A DNA stretch of 5,715 bases from an uncultured Gammaproteobacteria bacterium (GTDB taxonomy: Bacteria; Pseudomonadota; Gammaproteobacteria; Pseudomonadales; Litorivicinaceae). This document shows positions 1 to 5,715 of the stretch, piece by piece. The notes beneath the pieces are model-generated. The model was not told where the DNA came from. It saw nothing but the letters and a program-made list of their open reading frames with translations, and searched no databases. Within the stretch, counting starts at the first letter, position 1, and the number at the start of each line of letters is the position of its first letter. The stretch is from assembly GCA_913062835.1 (NCBI GenBank), contig CAJXXD010000073.1:1-5715 (forward strand), given 5' to 3'. A program made the translations under genes and the position numbers.

Positions 1-2052
1 CGAGGTCGCGCCCTCGGTTGGGTGACCGCAGACGGCTCAATCCAAGATGCATATCGCGCGCTTCTGTGGACACGTGTTGGCGACCGAGTGGTCTGGGTTT
101 TGGATCGTAAAGACACACCCGAGGCAGTCGATTTCAAGACCCTAGTCAACGGCATTGATTGGAATCGATGGCTCTATCCCGGACATGCATTGCGGGTAGA
201 TGTCACCGGGAAAATGCACTGGCTGAAAGATACCCGATTCGCGGGGCAGTTGGTTATGGACGCGGTGCGAGATCAGGCGGCCGAGGCAGGGCGGCCACGG
301 CCTAACTATGACGCAGCTCAACCCCATTGCCGCATAGCCGTGCGGTTCGGCCGGGGGACCGCAGATATCGGCATTACACTCAATTTAACCCCCTTAAACC
401 AACGCGGCTATCGAACCGAAGGAGGGGAGGCACCCATTCGGGAGACACTGGCTCAGGTGATGTTGGCTCGGTTAAAACTCGACAAACAAGCACCCGACTT
501 CGTGATGGACCCGTGCTGCGGATCGGGCACGCTATTGATCGAGGCAGCGATGCGACTCGCCAACATGGCGCCGCAACGAAATCGGACCCCAGAGCAACTG
601 TGCCGCTGGACCGGATTGGCAGAGATCAGTTGGAGCGAGCTGGTGGCCAAGGCAAAATCCGAAGAGCGACCCTTGACCTTGCCATTTATGGGGTTGGATA
701 TCGATTCAGACTCGGTCGAACGGGCACGATCCAATATTGAGCGAGCCGGGCTCTCGGAATTCATCGAAATCGACCAAGGCGATTTTACCGCGCTCGATCA
801 GCAGGCCTCCCTACCCAAGGGCGAAGGTTGGATCCTGGCAAACCCACCTTATGGGGTCCGCTTAGGTCGCAAAGAGGACTTGTTTGACACCTATAAAACG
901 CTCGGCGAACAATTAAAAGCGTTTGAAGGCAGTCAGCTCGGCATCGTGTCGAGTAATCCTGAGCTGATCAAAGCCATGGCTCTGCGGGCGACCAAAAAGT
1001 GGACACTGCAAGCTGGCGGACATGCTCTGACCATCAGCCACTTTGCTCTTGGACCAGTGCGACAGCATGAGGACACGGCAGATGCACCGGCGTCACCCCC
1101 TGAGGCCGTCATCCCGCTCTTAAATCGCCTCGATAAAAATCTGGATAAGCGTCGTAAGCTTCTAAAAAATAACAATATAAATTGCTATCGGCTGTATGAT
1201 GCCGAGCTCCCAGAGTTTAATGTCATTATCGACCGGTTTGGGGATCATCTGCACATACAGGAATACCGACCTCCAAAAAGCATTGATCCCGCCAAAGCAC
1301 ACGAGCGTCGTCAACTGATTCGTCAGTGGGTACCAAAGCATTTGGCACTTCCGATCAAACAGGCCGTGTATAAAGAGCGTTTTCGGCAGCAAGGCAAAAC
1401 CCAATACGAAAAACGGGACGCACCGGTTGTCATTCAGGCCGAGGAAAACGGCTTACTTTTTGAGGTGAACTTATCGACCTACACCGATGTGGGGCTCTTT
1501 TTAGATCATAGACCCTTACGTCGGTGGCTGATGAATGAATGCAAGGGATGTCGTGTACTCAATTTGTTTTGCTATACCGGCGCATTGAGTGTCGCGGCAG
1601 CCAAAGGATATGCCCGCTCAGTAACCTCGGTGGATGCATCTAAAACGTATCTGGCCTGGGCCCAACGAAACTTTCAGCTCAACGGCTTAAACCCTAAGCA
1701 CTATGAATTTATCCGCACCAATATCTTGAAGTGGGTCACGATCAATCCGGCCCCCCAATACGATGTCATTATTTTGGACCCGCCCACCTTCTCGAATACC
1801 AAAGACAGCGAGGAAACTTTAGACATTCAAAGGGATCACACCGGGTTGATTGAAGCGTGCATGAAATGGCTCGCGCCTCACGGTGTACTCTATTTCTCGA
1901 ATAATTTCAGCGCATTTAAACTCGATCCATCACTGAGCGAGCAGTTCACAGTGTCTGATCTTACCCAGAAGAGCTTGGATCCTGATTTTGACCGGAAACC
2001 GCCGCATGTGTTGTATCGAATCGGCCTAAAAACACCCAGCGAGTCATCGTGA
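1..2052 (+). CDS. rlmL: Bifunctional 23S rRNA methyltransferase RlmKL (m2G2445 / m7G2069), 5'-truncated
   Basis: Fused enzyme that methylates 23S rRNA in the cytoplasm during large-subunit assembly: the RlmL half makes m2G2445 and the RlmK half m7G2069 (E. coli numbering). The frame is open from base 1, and by alignment to remembered E. coli RlmL about 27 N-terminal residues are missing. The GTG at 22 is an internal Val, not the start. Counting that Val as residue 1, the order is: the rest of the THUMP region (about 1-130, ending near the QRGYR motif); RlmL SAM motif I DPCCGSGT (163-170, bases 508-531) and catalytic NPPYG (274-278, bases 841-855); a linker; then the RlmK half with CYRLYDAELPE (388-398), FLDHR (493-497), SAM motif LNLFCYTG (513-520), DPPTFSN (586-592) and TQKSLDPDF near the end. 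E. coli RlmL has 702 residues, so the visible 683 fit a full-length fusion. The last 92 bases overlap the convergent DUF2878 gene. Confidence 0.96.
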   Translation, partial: RGRALGWVTADGSIQDAYRALLWTRVGDRVVWVLDRKDTPEAVDFKTLVNGIDWNRWLYPGHALRVDVTGKMHWLKDTRFAGQLVMDAVRDQAAEAGRPRPNYDAAQPHCRIAVRFGRGTADIGITLNLTPLNQRGYRTEGGEAPIRETLAQVMLARLKLDKQAPDFVMDPCCGSGTLLIEAAMRLANMAPQRNRTPEQLCRWTGLAEISWSELVAKAKSEERPLTLPFMGLDIDSDSVERARSNIERAGLSEFIEIDQGDFTALDQQASLPKGEGWILANPPYGVRLGRKEDLFDTYKTLGEQLKAFEGSQLGIVSSNPELIKAMALRATKKWTLQAGGHALTISHFALGPVRQHEDTADAPASPPEAVIPLLNRLDKNLDKRRKLLKNNNINCYRLYDAELPEFNVIIDRFGDHLHIQEYRPPKSIDPAKAHERRQLIRQWVPKHLALPIKQAVYKERFRQQGKTQYEKRDAPVVIQAEENGLLFEVNLSTYTDVGLFLDHRPLRRWLMNECKGCRVLNLFCYTGALSVAAAKGYARSVTSVDASKTYLAWAQRNFQLNGLNPKHYEFIRTNILKWVTINPAPQYDVIILDPPTFSNTKDSEETLDIQRDHTGLIEACMKWLAPHGVLYFSNNFSAFKLDPSLSEQFTVSDLTQKSLDPDFDRKPPHVLYRIGLKTPSESS

Positions 2053-2500
2053 AATAAAGTGTCCAGACCACGGTCAGAAGGGCGATGCTTGGCCAATCCC
2101 CAAGCGGCAGCTCAAGCGGGCCCAGTCGAGACCCTCCCACATAGGTCGTGGATGCACCAAATCCACTCAGCGGAATAAACAGCCAGTGTCGACTCCACAC
2201 CCAACGAAGACTGGCGTTGAGCACGGTTGGAAAGGCGACCCATAGGCCACAAAACCAAAGCGGCATAAGCGCCCACGGACTTTCAGGAAAATAGAATACG
2301 CCGAAGAGGGTGAGCAAACTGTCCATCACAAACCCGATCGCCCCAAGTATCAGAATGCGACCTGTTTCCCCCGGTTGGGCAAACTGAACGACGTGAACAC
2401 CCCACCAAATGAGCGCCATCAGAAAAAACAGATCCCCTCCGAGCACCAAGGCCAACCAAGTGGACTGAAACCCAAGGGCGTTAATGATCAGGGCGCGCAT
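1961..2500 (-). CDS. DUF2878 family multi-pass inner-membrane protein
   Basis: A 179-residue, very hydrophobic protein of unknown function, predicted to sit in the inner membrane. About six membrane segments can be read (roughly residues 5-20, 23-39, 48-70, 76-94, 102-118 and 137-157), separated by short polar loops. The DUF2878 pattern shows in the central MDSLL...GVFYFP stretch, PLWFCGLW, the LNASL motif and the later GGSRLGPLEL loop. The ATG at 2500 follows the cfa-like stop codon by 5 bases with only a weak upstream purine stretch, so translation is probably coupled to the preceding gene. It is the last gene of the minus-strand operon visible here. From about residue 150 the frame runs over the 3' end of rlmL, adding a polar tail of some 20 residues after the last membrane segment. 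Its place beside lipid-modifying enzymes suggests a role in the same membrane process, but this is inference only. Confidence 0.85.
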   Translation of the reverse strand: MRALIINALGFQSTWLALVLGGDLFFLMALIWWGVHVVQFAQPGETGRILILGAIGFVMDSLLTLFGVFYFPESPWALMPLWFCGLWVAFPTVLNASLRWVWSRHWLFIPLSGFGASTTYVGGSRLGPLELPLGDWPSIALLTVVWTLYFTMTRWVFLGRFDTTHAAVSGQNQDPSSSG

Positions 2501-2505
2501 TAAAA

Positions 2506-3789
2506 TCAGCTCAATCTAAGTGGAAGGACCGGAGCCTCTTGGCGCGCCAACGGTTTCGCCAAGATCAATTGTGCCAGACCCAATTGACGCTCTGAGAAGC
2601 CGCCTTCGCAATAGGCGAGATAAAACTCCCACATACGACAAAAGCGATCGTCATAGCCCAAGTTTTTGATGGCGTCTCGCTCTTGATTAAACCGCTTGCG
2701 CCACTCCGCCAGTGTTCTCGCGTAATGGCTGGCAAAATCTTCAAGGTGCAGCAATCGAAGATCTGACGCACGGCCGACCGATTGCATAATGCTGCCAATC
2801 GACGGTAAGAACCCGCTCGGGAAGATATAGCGCTTGATAAAGTCGACACTTTTGACCGCCAACCGATACCGTTGCTCGACAATCGTAATCGCCTGGATCA
2901 AGGCCAGCCCATTCGGTTTCAATCGATCTGAGAGGGTGTTGATATAGGTATCAAGGTAGTGATGCCCGACCGCCTCGATCATCTCAATAGACACCAACTT
3001 ATCGTAGTGACCTGTCAACTCACGGTAGTCCTGCTTCAAGACCGCTACGCGGTCACTCAAACCCTCTTTCTGAACCAACTCCGTGGCATGAGCGAATTGC
3101 TCTTCAGAAATCGTGGTGGTGGTCACCCGGCAACCATAGTGTTTGGCTGCATGGACCGCAAAGCCACCCCAGCCCGTGCCAATTTCCAAGACATGATCGT
3201 TTTCGGTGAGATGCAACTTCCTGCAAATGTGATCGAGTTTTTCCTTGGACGCCTGGTGCAGGTCGTGCTGATCGCTGGCGAAAAGCGCTGAGGAATACAT
3301 CAACGTAGGATCTAAAAAGGTCTCGAACAGCCGATTGCCTAGATCGTAATGGGCTTCGATGTTTCGCTTAGAGCCCTTCACCGTATTCTTATTCAGCCAA
3401 TGCACACCCTTTAACGCCCAGCGAAATGCCCGAACCACGCCTTTTTCCATCTTGTCAGTGAGATGGCCATTGGCCACAAACAGACGGGTAACTTGATCCA
3501 GCGATGGAGTCGTCCAATAGCCCGCCATGTAGGCCTCTCCAGAGCCCACAGAGCCTCTAAATGCCACATCCGACCAAACCTCTGGATTTAACACTGTGAT
3601 GTGCGCCTCGGGTCCGTTCTGGTCACCGGCAAAGCAAAAGGTTTCTTCGCCATCGACAATGGTCAGCGAGCCAAATCGGATATTGGAAAAAGCGGACAGT
3701 AGTCCTCTGCGGGCCATTTTCTGGACCCACGTAGGCTCGGAAACTGAACGAACCATCAAAGCACCGTGTTCTGTTGTTGTGTCTGCCAT
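2506..3789 (-). CDS. Cfa-family SAM-dependent fatty-acyl-phospholipid methyltransferase
   Basis: A 427-residue protein of the cyclopropane-fatty-acyl-phospholipid synthase family (COG2230), expected to act at the membrane surface by moving a methyl group from SAM to the double bond of a phospholipid acyl chain. An N-terminal lipid-binding domain (about 1-130) precedes the catalytic domain. Family landmarks are YDLGNRLF (148-155), YSSALF (165-170), SAM motif I LEIGTGWGGF (201-210), TISEEQ (226-231), QDYREL (253-258), EMIEAVG (269-275), YIFPSGFLPS (321-330) and a C-terminal helical region with FYLAYCEGGF. By alignment to remembered E. coli Cfa, Glu239 and Tyr317 are kept (Glu272, Tyr356), but Cys139 is Ser167 and His266 is Gln299, so it may not be a canonical cyclopropane synthase. 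The ATG start has a well-spaced AGGA site and lies 8 bases after the DUF1365 stop. A UfaM-like methylase, which makes a branched or methylated acyl chain, is an alternative. Confidence 0.93.
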   Translation of the reverse strand: MADTTTEHGALMVRSVSEPTWVQKMARRGLLSAFSNIRFGSLTIVDGEETFCFAGDQNGPEAHITVLNPEVWSDVAFRGSVGSGEAYMAGYWTTPSLDQVTRLFVANGHLTDKMEKGVVRAFRWALKGVHWLNKNTVKGSKRNIEAHYDLGNRLFETFLDPTLMYSSALFASDQHDLHQASKEKLDHICRKLHLTENDHVLEIGTGWGGFAVHAAKHYGCRVTTTTISEEQFAHATELVQKEGLSDRVAVLKQDYRELTGHYDKLVSIEMIEAVGHHYLDTYINTLSDRLKPNGLALIQAITIVEQRYRLAVKSVDFIKRYIFPSGFLPSIGSIMQSVGRASDLRLLHLEDFASHYARTLAEWRKRFNQERDAIKNLGYDDRFCRMWEFYLAYCEGGFSERQLGLAQLILAKPLARQEAPVLPLRLS

Positions 3790-3795
3790 CTTTGA

Positions 3796-3799
3796 TCCT
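3796..3799 (-). promoter_or_regulatory. Shine-Dalgarno site of the cfa-like gene, overlapping the DUF1365 stop codon
   Basis: On the minus strand the sequence reads TTAGGATCAAAG before the ATG at 3789. The AGGA core shares two bases with the TAG stop of the DUF1365 gene and sits 6 bases from the start codon. This supports ATG 3789 over the internal Met12 as the start. It also suggests that ribosomes finishing DUF1365 can re-initiate on the cfa-like gene. Confidence 0.6.
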
Positions 3800-4538
3800 A
3801 AGGGTGAGAATGATAGGGCACACCTTTACGCCACAGCGCAAAAGCCTCCCGATAGATGCCTGCGAGTACCACAAATGTTTGTGGCCACACGCCCAAAAAT
3901 AAAGGCTTGCGAGATTGTCCGTGGTACGGAGATAACGTCAGTGACAGGCCCGCCTCAAACAATAAATCCGGACTTCCTTCCTCTTCCAACCCCAAATACA
4001 CCGACACGCGCTCGCCATCGGGCCAATGCACCCGACTGACGTAGCGCTGATCCATGGGGTTAAAAGGCGATACATGAAAGGTTTTTTCAAAAGACGCGGT
4101 CGCACCCTGAGCAATGGCGTCAGCTGGAACCACGTACCGATAAATCTCGTTCCAAGGCGTATTGGATACCTCATAAATGAGAGCGGCCGGGGCGCCATGA
4201 CGGTCATGAAGGAAGTACATGCTAAGTGGGTTAAATCCCACACCCCAAACATGGGGATTGGTCAGTAGACGCACTGGCCCTGACACATCCACATCCAAGG
4301 AAGTTCGAACAAAGGCACGTGCTTGATCACCAGAGGGTGTCTGGTCGTCGATCAGGTGCCGTTCGGTCCTAAGACTCACTAAGCCTTTTTTATTAACCGC
4401 CAACCGAGAGCCTTCAAAGACATCCAGGCGGTCGAGATCGAGCAACACCATGGCAGTGGGATACTGGAACTTGTGCGCACGGGGTCTGTGCCGCGCGTGC
4501 CACAGGCGACCTCTTCCAGACCAATGCAAAGCGCTCAT
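3798..4538 (-). CDS. DUF1365 domain-containing protein (COG3496)
   Basis: A 246-residue, apparently full-length DUF1365 protein. Its biochemical role is not established, but the family is nearly always found with Cfa-like methyltransferases and COG2907 oxidoreductases. Landmarks in order are an N-terminal HARHRPRAHKFQYP block (14-27), GFNPLSMYF (101-109), EVSNTPWNEIYRYVV (123-137), FHVSPFNPMD (154-163) and a C-terminal amphipathic stretch AGIYREAFALWRKGVPY (226-242) that could touch the membrane. The ATG at 4538 is preferred because it makes an ATGA overlap with the stop of the upstream gene and has a GGCGGTGG stretch upstream. A GTG at 4544 would add only two residues. The gene lies 8 bases before the cfa-like start. 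A part in acyl-chain or phospholipid modification, such as presenting substrate or acting as an enzyme partner, is inferred from context alone. Confidence 0.92.
   Translation of the reverse strand: MSALHWSGRGRLWHARHRPRAHKFQYPTAMVLLDLDRLDVFEGSRLAVNKKGLVSLRTERHLIDDQTPSGDQARAFVRTSLDVDVSGPVRLLTNPHVWGVGFNPLSMYFLHDRHGAPAALIYEVSNTPWNEIYRYVVPADAIAQGATASFEKTFHVSPFNPMDQRYVSRVHWPDGERVSVYLGLEEEGSPDLLFEAGLSLTLSPYHGQSRKPLFLGVWPQTFVVLAGIYREAFALWRKGVPYHSHP
4535..4538 (-). other. ATGA stop/start overlap coupling the oxidoreductase and DUF1365 genes
   Basis: On the minus strand the four bases ATGA hold both the TGA stop of the FAD oxidoreductase and the ATG of the DUF1365 gene. Such overlaps usually mean translational coupling and co-transcription, which supports one operon for the minus-strand genes. 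Confidence 0.75.
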
Positions 4539-5715
4539 CGGCACGCCACCGCCAAGGTATGTAAAAGATGGTTGGCGGCTTTTTCACCAGAAACCACACC
4601 GTCTTCATGAAATCCATTGCGACACCATGCGCCCGCTAGAACGATTGGACATGCGGTATTCACCTCATCAATTTGCCCTTGAATCGACAAAGAGCGAGGC
4701 CCAAATTGCGGATGCGCATAAGTCCATTGACCCAAGATTTTGTCGGAATCAATCGCATCGGTATTGTTCAGGGTGACAAAAAACTGCGCAGGACCTTCAA
4801 TGTTTTGTAGCCGATTCATGTCATAGGTCACTACGGCACCGGCCCCCGAGCTGTGCGCACCGATCTGATAATTCCAACTCGCCCATGCTCTACGACTTTT
4901 TGGCATTTGACCTGTATCTGTGTGCAGCACCACATCGTTGTCTGCGTAGGGAATCCCTTGCAGCAGGGCTTTATGTGCTGACTCCGACTCATCCAGCAAG
5001 CGATTACTTTGATCGCTGTGACTGGCCAGCACCACACCATCGAACCACTCGACGCCGTTCTCGGTCTCAACGGCCACACCTTGATCGCCTCGATAGACCC
5101 GGCGTACAGAGGTATTTAACCGAATGCGGTCAGCAAATGATGCGGTAAGCGGCTTAATGTAGGTGGATGACCCCCCGGGCAGGGTGTACCACTGAGGCCG
5201 GTCGGTTACCGACAACAAACCGTGGTTTTTAAAAAACCGAATAAAGAACAGGGCGGGCATTTGATCCACGTCGTCGAGATCAGACGACCAGATCGCAGCC
5301 GCCATGGGCAATAAGTAGTGCGACTTAAACAGTTCTGAAAAGCCCTGACCCCTTAAATAATCGGCCAAGGTCAATTCCGCCGTCAGCACACTGGCCTCTA
5401 AATCCCGAATTGCTTGTTTATTAAAGCGCATAATATCGAGCAAAAAGCGATGATAGCTTGGCGAGAAGATTCGCTTACGTTGCGCAAAGAGGGTCGATAA
5501 ATTGGTACCGGCATACTCAATGCCTGTGGTTTCTGAGGTTACACTGAAACTCATGTCCGTATTCTGATAGGACAGCCCAATTTCGGATAAGAGCTGCAAA
5601 AACCGCGGATAGGTCCATTCATTAAAAACAATAAACCCAGTATCCACCGCGTACTCGCGGCCATCCACCGTCACATCCACCGTGTGCGTGTGCCCACCAA
5701 TCCAAGTGTTTTGCT
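4535..5715 (-). CDS. FAD-dependent amine-oxidase-like oxidoreductase (COG2907 type), N-terminus cut by window edge
   Basis: The first visible gene of the minus-strand operon. The frame is open to the right edge, and 392 residues are seen, starting at the codon at 5713. About 30-35 N-terminal residues, which should carry the GxGxxG Rossmann motif binding the FAD ADP part, lie outside. The GTG at 5680 is an internal Val, because residues before it read as the family motif IGGHTHT (5-11), normally placed soon after the Rossmann fold. Then come DTGFIVFNEWTYPRF (24-38), a central substrate domain, and the C-terminal FAD-contact motif AGAWCRNGFHEDG (360-372, GFHEDG at bases 4598-4615). It resembles flavin amine oxidases and phytoene-desaturase-like enzymes. 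The substrate is unknown; next to a Cfa-like gene, oxidation or desaturation of a modified acyl chain is plausible, but this is inference. Confidence 0.9.
   Translation of the reverse strand, partial: QNTWIGGHTHTVDVTVDGREYAVDTGFIVFNEWTYPRFLQLLSEIGLSYQNTDMSFSVTSETTGIEYAGTNLSTLFAQRKRIFSPSYHRFLLDIMRFNKQAIRDLEASVLTAELTLADYLRGQGFSELFKSHYLLPMAAAIWSSDLDDVDQMPALFFIRFFKNHGLLSVTDRPQWYTLPGGSSTYIKPLTASFADRIRLNTSVRRVYRGDQGVAVETENGVEWFDGVVLASHSDQSNRLLDESESAHKALLQGIPYADNDVVLHTDTGQMPKSRRAWASWNYQIGAHSSGAGAVVTYDMNRLQNIEGPAQFFVTLNNTDAIDSDKILGQWTYAHPQFGPRSLSIQGQIDEVNTACPIVLAGAWCRNGFHEDGVVSGEKAANHLLHTLAVACR

Noticed and set aside
22..24. GTG at 22 as the start of rlmL.
   Set aside because: The frame is open back to base 1 and alignment with E. 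coli RlmL places this Val near residue 35, inside the N-terminal domain.
327..740. Plus-strand open frame of 137 codons inside rlmL.
   Set aside because: It is an out-of-frame shadow of the THUMP/RlmL region, Arg-rich and with no family motif, while the rlmL frame carries conserved motifs through this stretch.
2087..2105. Inverted repeat GCTTGG / CCAAGC with a 7-base loop, 35 bases after the rlmL stop, considered as an rlmL terminator.
   Set aside because: The stem is only 6 bp, no T-tract follows on either strand, and the site lies inside the DUF2878 coding region, so it is likely chance.
3596..4039. Plus-strand open frame of 147 codons across the Cfa/DUF1365 junction.
   Set aside because: It lies antisense to two well-supported genes, has no recognisable domain and no clear ribosome site, and its composition fits a shadow of the opposite coding strand.
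4885..5148. Plus-strand open frame of 87 codons opposite the FAD oxidoreductase.
   Set aside because: It is antisense to a conserved coding region, shows no recognisable motif, and has no context suggesting expression.
5678..5680. GTG at 5680 (minus strand) as the real start of the FAD oxidoreductase.
   Set aside because: The frame stays open to the window edge and the residues before it include the IGGHTHT motif expected in the family; starting here would lose the whole Rossmann FAD-binding region.

Overview
The window reads as a chromosomal segment of a gammaproteobacterium of moderate GC content. The main evidence is a fused RlmK/RlmL 23S rRNA methyltransferase, an arrangement typical of Gammaproteobacteria. 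The species cannot be named from this sequence. There is no sign of mobile DNA, tRNA or rRNA genes, CRISPR arrays or long repeats, and no stretch over 10 bases lies outside a gene.

Layout. Positions 1-2052 (+) hold rlmL (rlmKL), which lacks roughly the first 27 codons because the window starts inside it. Everything else lies on the minus strand as one tightly packed unit. Read in the direction of transcription (right to left) it is: a FAD-dependent amine-oxidase-like oxidoreductase of the COG2907 type (4535-5715, N-terminus cut by the right edge); a DUF1365 protein (3798-4538, 4-base ATGA overlap); a cyclopropane-fatty-acyl-phospholipid-synthase-family SAM methyltransferase (2506-3789, 8-base gap); and a DUF2878 multi-pass membrane protein (1961-2500, 5-base gap). 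The last gene runs 92 bases into the convergent 3' end of rlmL, so the two transcription units collide with no intergenic space and no visible terminator.

How the genes work together. The FAD oxidoreductase, DUF1365 and Cfa-like trio is a recurrent proteobacterial cluster, often extended by DUF2878. From general knowledge, related genes in Rhodobacter sphaeroides belong to the RpoE-ChrR singlet-oxygen regulon, and a Cfa-like methylase, a desaturase and an oxygen-inserting protein build furan fatty acids on intact phospholipids in alphaproteobacteria. The reasonable inference is that this operon modifies unsaturated acyl chains of membrane phospholipids, perhaps as an oxidative-stress response. 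The Cfa-like protein keeps the SAM fold but carries Ser and Gln where E. coli Cfa has two of its bicarbonate ligands (Cys139 and His266). Its product may therefore be a methylated or methylene fatty acid rather than a standard cyclopropane. The operon promoter and any sigma/anti-sigma pair lie outside the window to the right.
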